Below, in pieces: positions 18,056 to 27,406 of a DNA stretch of 64,000 nucleotides (position 1 is its first letter; every line of letters starts with the position of its first letter). The DNA is taken from positions 1,206,875 to 1,270,874 of the forward strand of contig NZ_LMOB01000001.1 of assembly GCF_001423185.1 (NCBI RefSeq), given 5' to 3'. A program made the translations under genes and the position numbers. The DNA comes from Plantibacter sp. Leaf314. Its GTDB lineage: Bacteria > Actinomycetota > Actinomycetes > Actinomycetales > Microbacteriaceae. Below the pieces are notes generated by a model. That model worked only from the letters and a program-made list of their open reading frames with translations. It was not told the DNA's origin and did not search any database.

Positions 18056-19663
18056 CTAGTGGAAGAAGTGACGTTCCCCCGTGAAGTACATGGTCACGCC
18101 GGCTGCCTGCGCCGCGGCGATGACCTCCTCGTCACGGACGGAACCGCCCGGCTGCACGACCGCCCGCACACCGGCGTCGAGCAGGACCTGCAGACCGTCG
18201 GCGAAGGGGAAGAAGGCGTCCGACGCGGCGACGGAACCCGCTGCGCGGTCACCCGCCCGGCTCACGGCGAGGTGGCAGGAGTCGACGCGGTTGACCTGGC
18301 CCATACCCACGCCGACACTCGCGCTGCCCTTGGCGAGCAGGATGCCGTTCGACTTCACCGAACGGCACGCCTTCCAGGCGAAGATGAGGTCGAGCAGGGT
18401 GTCGTCGTCCGCCGGTTCACCCGTGACGAGCGTCCAGCCCTTGGCGGTGTCCTGGGGGTCGTCGGCGAAGCGATCGGCGTCCTGGTACAGCAGGCCGCCG
18501 GAGATCTGACGGACCTCGTGCGCTTCACGCGTGAACCCGTCGGGCAGCTGCAGCAGACGCAGGTTCTTCTTCGTCTTCAACACCTCGAGCGCGGCGTCCT
18601 CGAAACCGGGGGCGACGAGTACCTCGGTGAAGATCTCCTTCACCGTCTCGGCCATGCCGAGCGTGACGACACGGTTGGCGGCGATGACCCCGCCGAACGC
18701 CGACACCGGGTCGCACTCGTGTGCGCGACGATGGGCGGACGCGATCGGGTCGGGCGCCTTCGGGTTCGCGAACGCGATCCCGCAGGGGTTGGCGTGCTTG
18801 ATGATGGCGACGGCCGGGTTGGCGAAGTCGTACGCGGCGCGGACCGCAGCGTCGGCGTCGACGTAGTTGTTGTACGACATCTCCTTGCCGTGCAGCTGCG
18901 TGGCCTGGGCGATGCCCGCGCCGCCGGGACGGACGTAGAGGGCCGCGGCCTGGTGCGAGTTCTCGCCGTAGCGCAGCACCGTCTCGCGACGACCGGTGAC
19001 GGTCAGGGTGCTCGGGAAGGCCTCGCCCTCGGTCGTCCCCGTGCTCGCGAACCAGGCCGAGACCGCTGCGTCGTAGGAGGCAGTGTGCTCGAAGGCCTCA
19101 GCGGCGAGGGAGCGTCGCTGCGCCAGCGTCGTCCCGCCGGCTCCGACCGCGTCGACGATCAGTCCGTACCGTTCGGGCGAGACCACGATGGCGACGTTCG
19201 CGTGGTTCTTCGCCGACGCGCGCACCATCGCCGGTCCGCCGATGTCGATCTGCTCGACGACGTCGTCGCCGACCGCGCCGCTCGCGACGGTCTCGACGAA
19301 GGGGTACAGGTTCACGACGACGAGCTGGAACGCCTCGATGCCGAGTTCCGCCAGCTGGGCCTCGTGGGACTCGAGCCGCAGGTCGGCGAGCAGGCCGGCG
19401 TGCACCGAGGGGTGGAGCGTCTTGACGCGGCCGTCGAGCGACTCGGGGAACCCGGTCACGTCCGAGACGTCGGTCACCTCGTGCCCGGCACTCCGGATGG
19501 TGGCAGCCGTCGACCCGGTCGAGACGATCTCCACCCCGGCGGCGGCGAGCGCACCCGCGAGCTCGAGCAGACCGGTCTTGTCGCTGACGGAGACGAGCGC
19601 ACGACGCACGGGGACGACGTCGCGTTCGCGGTAGAGGCTGTGGTCGTGACTGGGACCGCTCAT
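18056..19663 (-). CDS. purH: bifunctional AICAR formyltransferase / IMP cyclohydrolase
   Basis: A 535-residue enzyme catalysing the last two steps of de novo IMP synthesis. The N-terminal IMP cyclohydrolase domain (about 20-160) includes [17 protein letters not shown] and the [13 protein letters not shown] loop. The C-terminal transformylase domain carries the catalytic KH pair in [10 protein letters not shown] and ends with [10 protein letters not shown] and FTGERHFFH. The ATG at 19663 overlaps the purN stop (ATGA), so the preceding formyltransferase and this enzyme are translated as a pair. The N-terminus has about 20 extra residues compared with many orthologues. Confidence 0.97.
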   Translation of the reverse strand: MSGPSHDHSLYRERDVVPVRRALVSVSDKTGLLELAGALAAAGVEIVSTGSTAATIRSAGHEVTDVSDVTGFPESLDGRVKTLHPSVHAGLLADLRLESHEAQLAELGIEAFQLVVVNLYPFVETVASGAVGDDVVEQIDIGGPAMVRASAKNHANVAIVVSPERYGLIVDAVGAGGTTLAQRRSLAAEAFEHTASYDAAVSAWFASTGTTEGEAFPSTLTVTGRRETVLRYGENSHQAAALYVRPGGAGIAQATQLHGKEMSYNNYVDADAAVRAAYDFANPAVAIIKHANPCGIAFANPKAPDPIASAHRRAHECDPVSAFGGVIAANRVVTLGMAETVKEIFTEVLVAPGFEDAALEVLKTKKNLRLLQLPDGFTREAHEVRQISGGLLYQDADRFADDPQDTAKGWTLVTGEPADDDTLLDLIFAWKACRSVKSNGILLAKGSASVGVGMGQVNRVDSCHLAVSRAGDRAAGSVAASDAFFPFADGLQVLLDAGVRAVVQPGGSVRDEEVIAAAQAAGVTMYFTGERHFFH

Positions 19664-20286
19664 GACTGGGGTGCTCCTTCTGCTGGCGGGCGGGACGCCG
19701 TGGAGAGCGCCTCGAGGTCGATGGTTCCGGTGGCGAGGTCGCGGACGGCCTGGACGAGCAGTCGCCGCTCGACGGGCTTGATGCGCTCGTGCAGACGGTG
19801 CTCGGTGTCGTCCGGCATGATCGGCACGCGCTCCTGCGAGATGATGGGCCCCGCGTCGACACCGTTGTCGACGACGATGATCGACGCACCCGTCTGCGTG
19901 GCGCCGGCGGCGAGCGCGTCGCGGACGCCGTGGGCGCCCGGGAACTCCGGCAGGTACGCGGGGTGGGTGTTGATGATGCGAGGTGAGAGGGCGTCGACGA
20001 CGACCGGCGGGAGCAGGCGCATGAGCCCGCTGAGCACGAGGACGTCAGGACTCCAGACGCGGATCTGCTCGAGGAGCGCCGCTCCCCACTCCGCTCGGGA
20101 GTCGAACGAGGAGTACGGGACGGTGAACGAGGGGATACCGAACTCCTCGGCGTGGGCAAGGCCGTCCGCCTCGCGATCGGCACCGACGGCGACGACCCGG
20201 GCGGGGAAGTCCGCGTCGCGTGAAGCTTCGAGGAGGGCGCGGAGATTGGATCCGCCACCGGAGATCAGCACGACGAGTGACAGCAC
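19660..20286 (-). CDS. purN: phosphoribosylglycinamide formyltransferase
   Basis: A 208-residue folate-dependent GAR transformylase (third step of purine synthesis). It begins [19 protein letters not shown]. The catalytic region includes [17 protein letters not shown] (Asn, His) and [15 protein letters not shown], with the essential Asp. The start is GTG at 20286, only six bases after a TAGGAT box that overlaps the stop of the DUF6350 gene. purN-purH can therefore be transcribed from their own leaderless promoter as well as by read-through. Confidence 0.96.
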   Translation of the reverse strand: MLSLVVLISGGGSNLRALLEASRDADFPARVVAVGADREADGLAHAEEFGIPSFTVPYSSFDSRAEWGAALLEQIRVWSPDVLVLSGLMRLLPPVVVDALSPRIINTHPAYLPEFPGAHGVRDALAAGATQTGASIIVVDNGVDAGPIISQERVPIMPDDTEHRLHERIKPVERRLLVQAVRDLATGTIDLEALSTASRPPAEGAPQS

Positions 20287-20292
20287 CAGAGC

Positions 20293-20298
20293 ATCCTA
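20293..20298 (-). promoter_or_regulatory. -10 box of a leaderless transcript (purN)
   Basis: TAGGAT on the minus strand, whose TAG is also the stop codon of the upstream gene, ends six bases before the purN GTG. Confidence 0.5.
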
Positions 20299-21573
20299 TC
20301 GGTCGCGGGCGTTCCGGACGCTCGGGCGGACCTGCAGCTCCGGGAGGCGGTCCTCCTCGGCCAGATGCGTCGGACCGGCGGCCATGCCGATCACCGCGGC
20401 GATCCCGACGGTCAGCGTGGTCCACAGGCCTGTGGCCCACCCGTTCGGACCGACCTCCACGAGGCGGCCCGGGCCGGCGGCGCCCGCCGAGATCGCAGCG
20501 AGGACGCCGACGACGACTCCCGCCGTGACGCCGATGCCGAGGCCGACGACGGCCAGTCGTGCGAGGCCGTCCCTCCCGTCGAGGTCGACGAGCAGGCGCC
20601 GTCGCAGCACGACCGCCGCGGCGAAGCCGATGACGACCGGGACGACGAGCACCGCGAACCCGAACGGGCTCTCCCCCGTCGGGATGGCGCCGAGCACCGG
20701 GACGGCCGGCATGCTGCCCACGAGCGTGCCGATCGGGGACACGGCCGTCCCGCTGCCGATGGCGAACCCGCCGCCGGTGATCCAGCTCATCGCCCAGATG
20801 ACGAGGTTCGGGAGGTACAACAGCTCGGCGCCGGTCACGATCGCGCCACCCAGGACGCCGTACTGCGCGCTCTCGTGCAGGGAGATGATGGCGCCGTAGC
20901 CCGCGGCGATGAGGACGGCCGTCAGGACGGCGGACACCGCGAGCAGCGCGGACGCGGCGAGCGCCCCGCCTCGGAGCGAGGTGACGATCATCGGCCACGC
21001 GCCGGCCGGCAGCCGGTCGAGGGTGGCGCGGAGGCCGTCGAGGATCGGGTCGGCCGCATCCTGCTCGCGGAACCGCACCCACAGGGCGGCGACGACGACG
21101 CCGAGCGCGAACCGGACGGTCGGGGCGAGTGTGCCCTGGACGATCGACGGCCGGACGGCCGGGTGGAGGGCGGTGAGGGTCACGAGGAACGCCAGGACCG
21201 CGAACACGAGCACGGACACGACGACGGCGCCCTGCCACCAGGTGCTGCGGGCGGCGCGCGTCCCCGTGCGCACCCCGAACAGGACCGTGCCGATCGTGAA
21301 GGCGAGCGGTGCGAGCGAGACGAGGAAGGGTTCCATCCCGAGCGGTAACCCGAGCTGGGTGACGAGTTCGGTGTCGAGGGTGATGCGCATGCTCGAGCCG
21401 TTGCCGAGCGTCCAGATGTCGACCGCCCCGCGCCACAGCGCGGCCGGATCGACCTCGAGCTGGAAGTACAGCGCCCACAGGGCGAGCAGGGGGACGAGTG
21501 CGACACCGATGCCGATGGCCACGGCGAGCGTGGCATCGAGGGCGGCGAGGAGGGCGACGGTCAGACGTTTCAT
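20296..21573 (-). CDS. DUF6350 family membrane protein
   Basis: A 425-residue integral membrane protein with about ten hydrophobic segments and almost no soluble domain. It has Gly-rich loops (WITGGGFAIGSGTAVSP) and a hydrophilic, charged C-terminus. It sits between sucD and purN, the usual place of the DUF6350 family in actinobacteria, where the function is unknown. The ten-base gap to purN suggests partial co-transcription. It starts at ATG 21573, after the sucD terminator from the viewpoint of the next transcription unit. Confidence 0.85.
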   Translation of the reverse strand: MKRLTVALLAALDATLAVAIGIGVALVPLLALWALYFQLEVDPAALWRGAVDIWTLGNGSSMRITLDTELVTQLGLPLGMEPFLVSLAPLAFTIGTVLFGVRTGTRAARSTWWQGAVVVSVLVFAVLAFLVTLTALHPAVRPSIVQGTLAPTVRFALGVVVAALWVRFREQDAADPILDGLRATLDRLPAGAWPMIVTSLRGGALAASALLAVSAVLTAVLIAAGYGAIISLHESAQYGVLGGAIVTGAELLYLPNLVIWAMSWITGGGFAIGSGTAVSPIGTLVGSMPAVPVLGAIPTGESPFGFAVLVVPVVIGFAAAVVLRRRLLVDLDGRDGLARLAVVGLGIGVTAGVVVGVLAAISAGAAGPGRLVEVGPNGWATGLWTTLTVGIAAVIGMAAGPTHLAEEDRLPELQVRPSVRNARDR

Positions 21574-21644
21574 GCGCCTCCGACCCTACCCGGCGCGGTG
21601 CACCCCGAACGTCAGGCACACGGCGGGTGAGGCCTGGAACGCCG

Positions 21645-21675
21645 CGACGCGACGCCCGGATCGGGCGCCGCGTCG
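21645..21675 (-). terminator. terminator of sucC-sucD
   Basis: 13-bp GC-rich arms with one mismatch and a GAT loop lie 25 nt after the sucD stop. Confidence 0.7.
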
Positions 21676-21699
21676 TGGGTGCTGGTGGTGCGTGCGTCG

Positions 21700-22590
21700 C
21701 TACAGCGAGGCGATGATCTCGCGCATGAGGTCGGCGGTCTCGCTCGGCGTCTTGCCGACCTTGACGCCGGCGGCCTCGAGGGCTTCCTTCTTCGCCTGCG
21801 CGGTGCCTGCGGAGCCCGAGACGATGGCGCCGGCGTGGCCCATGGTCTTGCCCTCCGGGGCGGTGAAGCCCGCGACGTAACCGACGACCGGCTTGGTGAC
21901 GTTCGCCTTGATGAAGTCGGCCGCGCGCTCCTCGGCGTCGCCGCCGATCTCGCCGATCATGACGATCGCCTTGGTCTCGGGGTCGGCCTCGAACGCGGCG
22001 AGCGCGTCGATGTGCGTCGTCCCGATGATCGGGTCGCCGCCGATGCCGATCGCGGTCGAGAAGCCGATCTCGCGCAGCTCGTACATCATCTGGTACGTCA
22101 GGGTGCCCGACTTCGACACGAGGCCGATGGGTCCCTTGCCCGCGATGTTCGCCGGCGTGATGCCGACGAGCGACTCGCCCGGCGTGATGATGCCGGGGCA
22201 GTTCGGGCCGATGATGCGGGTCTTCGAGCCCTTGGACTGGGCGTAGGCCCAGAACTCGGCGGAGTCGCCGACCGGCACGCCCTCGGTGATGATGACGAGC
22301 AGCGGGATCTCGGCGTCGATGGCCTCGATGACCGCGTCCTTGGTGAACGCCGGCGGCACGAAGGCGATCGACACGTCCGCGCCGGTCTCGGCGATGGCCT
22401 CGGCGACCGTGCCGAACACGGGCAGCTCGACGCCGCCGTCGTGGGTCACGGTGGTGCCGGCCTTGCGGGCGTTGACGCCACCGACGACCTGGGTGCCGGC
22501 CTTCAGCATGAGCGCCGTGTGCTTGGTGCCCTCACCGCCAGTGATGCCCTGGACGATGACCTTGGAGTCCTTGTTGAGGAAGATTGACAT
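21700..22590 (-). CDS. sucD: succinate--CoA ligase, ADP-forming, alpha subunit
   Basis: A 296-residue subunit of succinyl-CoA synthetase. It starts [21 protein letters not shown] (CoA-binding Rossmann domain) and contains [12 protein letters not shown] and the phosphohistidine loop [10 protein letters not shown]. It makes ATP while converting succinyl-CoA to succinate. The start at 22590 follows sucC by 14 bases. Longer in-frame extensions run into sucC and are not family-like. Confidence 0.97.
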   Translation of the reverse strand: MSIFLNKDSKVIVQGITGGEGTKHTALMLKAGTQVVGGVNARKAGTTVTHDGGVELPVFGTVAEAIAETGADVSIAFVPPAFTKDAVIEAIDAEIPLLVIITEGVPVGDSAEFWAYAQSKGSKTRIIGPNCPGIITPGESLVGITPANIAGKGPIGLVSKSGTLTYQMMYELREIGFSTAIGIGGDPIIGTTHIDALAAFEADPETKAIVMIGEIGGDAEERAADFIKANVTKPVVGYVAGFTAPEGKTMGHAGAIVSGSAGTAQAKKEALEAAGVKVGKTPSETADLMREIIASL

Positions 22591-22604
22591 GCGTGTGCGA
22601 TCCC

Positions 22605-23768
22605 TTACTTCGAAGCCAGCTCGGCGGCCTTGTCGGCGCCTTCGTCCATGGTTGCGGCGAGCGTGATGAGCGGGTGGGCGGCTGCGCGGAGGATCTCGCG
22701 GCCTTCCTCGACCTTGTTGCCGTCGAGGCGGACCACGAGCGGCTTGGTCGCGGTGTCGCCGAGGATCTCGAGCGCCTTCACGATGCCGTTCGCGACCGCG
22801 TCGCACGCGGTGATGCCACCGAACACGTTCACGAACACGCTCCTGACCTGCGCGTCACCGAGGATGACGTCGAGGCCGGCGGCCATGACCTCGGCCGATG
22901 CTCCACCGCCGATGTCGAGGAAGTTGGCCGGCTTCACGCCGCCGTGCTGCTCGCCCGCGTAGGCGACGACGTCGAGCGTGGACATGACGAGGCCCGCACC
23001 GTTGCCGATGATGCCGACCTCACCGTCGAGCTTGACGTAGTTGAGGTCGTTCTCCTTGGCCTTGAGTTCCAGGGGGTCCTCGGCGGCGGTGTCCTCGAGG
23101 GCGGCGTGGTTCGGGTGACGGAACGCGGCGTTCTCGTCGAGCGACACCTTGCCGTCGAGGGCGACGATGCGGCCCTCTTCCGTGAGGACGAGCGGGTTGA
23201 CCTCGACGAGCGTCGCGTCCTCACCCTTGTAGACGTCGTAGAGCTTCACGAAGACGTCGGAGACCTGGTCGACGAGCTCCTCGGGGAAGTTCGCGGCCTT
23301 CGCGATCGCGACCGCCGCAGCCTTGTCGACGCCCGTCAGCGGGTCGACCTCGATGCGCGCGAGCGCCTCGGGCTTCTCGACCGCGAGCTGCTCGATCTCC
23401 ATGCCACCCTCGACGCTGGTGAGCGACAGGTAGGACCGGTTGGCGCGGTCGAGCAGCACGGAGAAGTAGAACTCCTGCGCGATCCGCGCACCGGCTGCGA
23501 CCATGACGCGCTTGACGACGTGGCCCTTGATGTCGAGACCGAGGATGGCCTTGGCCGCCTCGTACGCCTCGTCGGGGGTCTTGGCGACCTTGACGCCGCC
23601 GGCCTTGCCGCGGCCTCCGACCTTCACCTGAGCCTTGACGACGACGACGCCGCCGAGACGCTCGGCCGCTGCCCGCACCTCGTCCGGGGTGTCGGCGATG
23701 ATGCCGGCGAGGACCGGAACCTCGTACTGTTCGAACAGGTCTCGTGCCTGATACTCGTAAAGATCCAC
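22605..23768 (-). CDS. sucC: succinate--CoA ligase, ADP-forming, beta subunit
   Basis: A 387-residue subunit with an N-terminal ATP-grasp domain ([19 protein letters not shown], then [17 protein letters not shown]) and a C-terminal CoA-ligase domain ([12 protein letters not shown] and [11 protein letters not shown]). It forms the catalytic heterodimer with SucD in the TCA cycle. It is the first gene of the sucCD unit, divergent from the MpaB-like gene; the 160-nt gap holds the promoters, though no clear -35/-10 pair for sucC could be assigned. Confidence 0.97.
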   Translation of the reverse strand: MDLYEYQARDLFEQYEVPVLAGIIADTPDEVRAAAERLGGVVVVKAQVKVGGRGKAGGVKVAKTPDEAYEAAKAILGLDIKGHVVKRVMVAAGARIAQEFYFSVLLDRANRSYLSLTSVEGGMEIEQLAVEKPEALARIEVDPLTGVDKAAAVAIAKAANFPEELVDQVSDVFVKLYDVYKGEDATLVEVNPLVLTEEGRIVALDGKVSLDENAAFRHPNHAALEDTAAEDPLELKAKENDLNYVKLDGEVGIIGNGAGLVMSTLDVVAYAGEQHGGVKPANFLDIGGGASAEVMAAGLDVILGDAQVRSVFVNVFGGITACDAVANGIVKALEILGDTATKPLVVRLDGNKVEEGREILRAAAHPLITLAATMDEGADKAAELASK

Positions 23769-23915
23769 GTGTCATTCCCATCCGCGCTTCGCGCGTTCTG
23801 CTGTGATTGTCGTGGCGATTTTCGGCCGCGCGTTATCTCGGCGGCGAGAGAAAAAGGGCCAGTGACGACTCTACCCCCAGCGCTCGTCCGCAGCCGGACG
23901 TTCACCGTGAACGAC

Positions 23916-23921
23916 TAGGGT
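23916..23921 (+). promoter_or_regulatory. -10 box of a leaderless transcript (MpaB-like gene)
   Basis: TAGGGT ends seven bases before the ATG at 23929; there is no ribosome site. Confidence 0.45.
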
Positions 23922-23928
23922 CGGTTCC

Positions 23929-24729
23929 ATGACCGGGATGGCGGACCTGGCCCGCGAGGGCATCCTCGTCGCCGGTGCGGGCCGCGCCATCCTGTTGCAG
24001 ATCGCCGATCCGGCGGTCGGCGCCGGGGTGGCGCGTCACAGCGACTTCGACGCGCGTCCCCTCGACCGGCTGCACGCGACACTCACCTTCGTCTACGCGC
24101 TCGCGCTCGGGACCCCCGAGGAACAGCGCCTCGTCGCACGTCGCGTGAACCGGGCACATGCGCCGGTCCGGTCGTCGGAGGACGACCCGGCACCCGCCTA
24201 CTCGGCCTTCGACGCCGACGCACAACTCTGGGTGGCGGCCACGCTGTACGACACCGCGGTCCAGGTGTACGAGCTCGTCTTCGGCCCGCTCGACGACGGA
24301 TCACGCGAGCGGTTGCACCGTGAGTACGCGATCGTCGGGACGAGCCTGCAGCTCCCCGCCGAGCGGTGGCCGGCCACCCGCGCGGCCTTCGACGAGTACT
24401 TCCAGGCACGGCTCGCGGACCTCCACGTGACCCCCGAGGCCCGCGCCGTGTCCGTCCAGCTCTTGACCGCTCGGGCGGCACCTCCCCTGGTGCGCGCACT
24501 GCTCCCGCTCGTCCGCCTCGTCACGGCCGGGCTCCTGCCGCCCATGCTCCGAACCGCCTACGGCTTCCGCTGGACCCCGGTCCAGCAGCGCCGGTTCGAC
24601 CGGAGGTTGCGGGTCGCCAGGCTCGTCTGGCCCCGCTTGCCGAGGTGGGCCAGGGCGGCTCCCTCGACCTGGTACCTCCGGACGATGCGAGCGCGTGAAC
24701 AGGCCGAGCTGGCCGTCGCCTCCCGCTGA
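23929..24729 (+). CDS. MpaB-like oxygenase family protein (DUF2236)
   Basis: A 266-residue mostly helical protein of the DUF2236/latex-clearing-protein-like family, which binds a b-type heme. Family landmarks are LAREGILVAGAGRAILLQIADPAV near the N-terminus (given here as the 17-residue core EGILVAGAGRAILLQIA), the ARRVNRAHAPVRS region, the AAGDP-like ALWVAATLYDT segment (here AQLWVAATLYDT), and a hydrophobic C-terminal half. The chemistry and substrate are unknown for most members; a few are membrane-associated oxygenases. It is a single gene with a leaderless-type promoter. Confidence 0.8.
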   Translation: MTGMADLAREGILVAGAGRAILLQIADPAVGAGVARHSDFDARPLDRLHATLTFVYALALGTPEEQRLVARRVNRAHAPVRSSEDDPAPAYSAFDADAQLWVAATLYDTAVQVYELVFGPLDDGSRERLHREYAIVGTSLQLPAERWPATRAAFDEYFQARLADLHVTPEARAVSVQLLTARAAPPLVRALLPLVRLVTAGLLPPMLRTAYGFRWTPVQQRRFDRRLRVARLVWPRLPRWARAAPSTWYLRTMRAREQAELAVASR

Positions 24730-24824
24730 CGCAGACTGCTCCACAGGACGCACCCGAACGCGTCGCCTCCACATCCGGCGCCCGGTCGACAACACCGGGT
24801 ACGGCCGTTTCCCACCATGGGCAC

Positions 24825-26402
24825 ATGACAACTCCTGCCCTCCCCCTCCGAACCCGTCTGCCCCGCAGACCCCGCTCCCGATTCCTGCTGGCCGTCCCGA
24901 TCCTCCTCACGATGCTGCTGACGATCGTGTTCGGCGGCGCGACCGCTGCCTCGGCTCTCGCCGCGACCGGCGCCGCCTACGGCCACCGAGCGGCCTCGGA
25001 CGGCCGTTGGCTCGGATCCTGGGCGTTCGACGACGGCACGGTCGGGTTCTGCATCAACCTCGACCTCCCGATCCCCCCTGGCCACAGCTACGAATACGTC
25101 GACGGGGACTCGCTCGGCTGGTTCACGCCCGAGGACGCCGCTCGCCTCGCCTACCTGTCCCGACACTGGGGAGCGAGCCAGAACGCCGACGAGGCGGCTG
25201 CCGGCCAACTCGCCACCTGGATGATCACCGGTATGAACGGCTACACGCCGGCGCAGATCGCCTCTCGGGCCGGCGCGAGCGCCGAGTACGTGCTGGCGCT
25301 CGCGCACCGGATGCTGGCCGAGGCGGACGGCCCGGGCGGCGCGAGTCGCGGTGCGAGCGCCGAGCTGTACCTCGACCGAGGCGAGGACGGCTTCGACGTG
25401 GTGCGTTCCGAGCTGGCCGTCGATTTCGTCTCGTCCGGGACGACCACCCTGCCGCCGGGGACCCACACCGGGACGATCACGCTCGACGGCGCCACCTTCG
25501 AGGACGGCACCTCGGTCAAGACCGTCGGGAACGGTGAAGGCCACCGGATCGTGCCGAGCACCGACTCGGCCGTCGTCTCCTTCTCGGCGACCGTCGGCTA
25601 CGGCGAACTGCCCTACGGCAACGGCATGACCATCGCCCGCAGCGCCGACCACGTGCAGAGCGTCCTCGTCGCTCGTCCGATCACCGTCACCGCCGAGGCG
25701 AGCGCGGACCGCGAGCGGACCACGCCCCTGCCGTTCCAGCCGGTCGTCGTCACGACCACCTCGCACGCCACCGCCGCACCCGGAACCGAGATCGTCGACC
25801 ACCTGTCGGTCGGGATCGCGACGGACGCAGGGCTCTCCTCGGAGTGGGGCGTCTTCGGTCCGGAGGGTGGGCCCTACGCGCCCATCCCGGTGACCGTCCG
25901 GAGCCAGCTGCTCGGGCCGTTCGGCGAGCAGCCGGTCGAAGCACCCGAGGCGCCGCTCGGCGCTCCCCTCGTCTGCGAGGTGGAGACCGTCGTCGACGCG
26001 GGCCCCGGCGACTACACCACGCCGTCCTGCATCGTCCCCGAGGACGGCTACTACGTCTGGGTCGAACGGATCGAACCGACCGACACGGCTCCGGAGCAGG
26101 GTGGCGCCATGATCCGCCCCTGGCGGTCGGCGTTCGGTGTCGCCGCCGAGACCACGCGGGTCGTCTCACCGCCCGTCTCGGAGATCACCGAGCACCGTCT
26201 CGCCGAGACCGGCACCGACCACCGGTCGCTCATCCTCGCCGCGACGGTGGCCACGCTCGCCCTCGGCCTCGGCGGCGCGCTCGTCGCACTCCGGCGCCGT
26301 TCGACGCCGGCCCGGACCGCCGGTGACGTCAGCGGACGTCGAGGAGCGGCGCGAGCTGAGCGCGGTCGACGTCCAGCCACGGTGCAGCCGGGTTCACGAT
26401 GA
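24825..26402 (+). CDS. thioester-domain surface adhesin-like protein with LAxTG sorting signal
   Basis: A 525-residue cell-wall protein. An Arg-rich N-terminus and hydrophobic segment (about 20-46) form a long signal peptide. The thioester (TQXA-type) domain has Cys76 in GFCINLD and Gln128 in AAGQLATWM, which should form the internal Cys-Gln thioester used for covalent attachment to host or environmental amines. Beta-rich repeats follow. The sorting signal is LAETG (459-463), followed by a membrane helix and RRR, fitting class E sortases of high-GC Gram-positives. The tail after RRR is about 37 residues and overlaps the opposing SseB-like gene by 74 bases, longer than usual. The start codon has no clear ribosome site. 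Confidence 0.85.
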   Translation: MTTPALPLRTRLPRRPRSRFLLAVPILLTMLLTIVFGGATAASALAATGAAYGHRAASDGRWLGSWAFDDGTVGFCINLDLPIPPGHSYEYVDGDSLGWFTPEDAARLAYLSRHWGASQNADEAAAGQLATWMITGMNGYTPAQIASRAGASAEYVLALAHRMLAEADGPGGASRGASAELYLDRGEDGFDVVRSELAVDFVSSGTTTLPPGTHTGTITLDGATFEDGTSVKTVGNGEGHRIVPSTDSAVVSFSATVGYGELPYGNGMTIARSADHVQSVLVARPITVTAEASADRERTTPLPFQPVVVTTTSHATAAPGTEIVDHLSVGIATDAGLSSEWGVFGPEGGPYAPIPVTVRSQLLGPFGEQPVEAPEAPLGAPLVCEVETVVDAGPGDYTTPSCIVPEDGYYVWVERIEPTDTAPEQGGAMIRPWRSAFGVAAETTRVVSPPVSEITEHRLAETGTDHRSLILAATVATLALGLGGALVALRRRSTPARTAGDVSGRRGAARAERGRRPATVQPGSR

Positions 26403-27333
26403 TCCCGGTGATGCCTTCGTCGCTGCGGAGCGCTGCTGCGAGTTCCGCGGCCGTGACGGGGTACGCGTCGTCGCCTCGTCCGAGCGCCGCGATCTCGATC
26501 GGCGCGGTGAAGACCTCGAGGAGCCGGCGGTCGCCGAGCCGGGTCTCGGCGATGCCGATCGTCTTGCGGTTGCCGTCCTCGTCGACCTCCGCTCGTCCGG
26601 CGACGAAGCCGCCGTGCGCGGCGAGCGCCGCGACCAGTCGCTGGAGGGCGTCGGCGTCGCGAGGCTGGGCGAGTGCCTGCTTCGCCGGGTCGTTGTTGCG
26701 GCCGTCCCCGAACAGGCGCACGATGAGCGTCTTCGGGACGACGGCGCTCGCCTTGCCGTCGGCCGGGTTCAGGACGATCCCGGCGTACCCTTCGCCGGAC
26801 GCCTGACGCAGCGCCCACACCGCGTCCACCGCGACCCCGGTCACGGGCCCGTCTGCCGTCCGCGTCTTCTCGAGCTCACGAGCAGAGGTGAAGGCGAGGA
26901 GGTACACGGCGCCCTCGGCGTCGCGGTGGACACCGAGGGGGACACGGCCCGCGGCCTTGTCCTCCTCCGAGACACCGTCGAGGCTCGTGGAGAGCAGCAG
27001 CTTGCCCTGGATGCTCTGCCGCAGCACGTGCATCATGGCGCGCTCGTCGCCACCCTCCGCCAAGGCGGTGAGCGCCTGGGCCAGGTCCACGTTCGTGTCC
27101 GGTTCGCCGGCGGGAGCCGTCGGAGCGGGGGCCGCGGCCGGAGTGGACGGCACCGACACGGGGGCCTCCGGGGTCCGAGCGGCGGAGTTGACCGTCGTCA
27201 CCGAGATGGAGACGTGCGGAACAGCTTCCGGGGCCGCGGCTTCGGGAGCCGCCTCGGCCTCAGGAGCCGAGGTCTCGGCTTCCGCAGCTGCGGATCGGGC
27301 ATCGGACGCGTTGCGCTTGGAGAACAGACCCAT
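26329..27333 (-). CDS. SseB family protein
   Basis: A 334-residue soluble protein. Residues 1-85 are a low-complexity Ala/Pro/Glu-rich, probably disordered tail. After it come two related regions resembling the SseB N-terminal domain: GRVPLGVHRDAEGAVYLLAFTS, and later the YAGIVLNPAD / ITGIIVNPAAPW repeats. SseB-like domains are common in actinobacteria with no defined role. It is transcribed towards and overlaps the thioester protein gene at the 3' ends. TAGGCT lies eight bases before the ATG, so the transcript may have almost no leader. Confidence 0.78.
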   Translation of the reverse strand: MGLFSKRNASDARSAAAEAETSAPEAEAAPEAAAPEAVPHVSISVTTVNSAARTPEAPVSVPSTPAAAPAPTAPAGEPDTNVDLAQALTALAEGGDERAMMHVLRQSIQGKLLLSTSLDGVSEEDKAAGRVPLGVHRDAEGAVYLLAFTSARELEKTRTADGPVTGVAVDAVWALRQASGEGYAGIVLNPADGKASAVVPKTLIVRLFGDGRNNDPAKQALAQPRDADALQRLVAALAAHGGFVAGRAEVDEDGNRKTIGIAETRLGDRRLLEVFTAPIEIAALGRGDDAYPVTAAELAAALRSDEGITGIIVNPAAPWLDVDRAQLAPLLDVR

Positions 27334-27406
27334 GGTGCATCAGCCTAGAGGCTCCATCCCGCCCGGGGAACCCGAACGGGAGGGAGGACGGAGGGCACCG
27401 CCGTGC

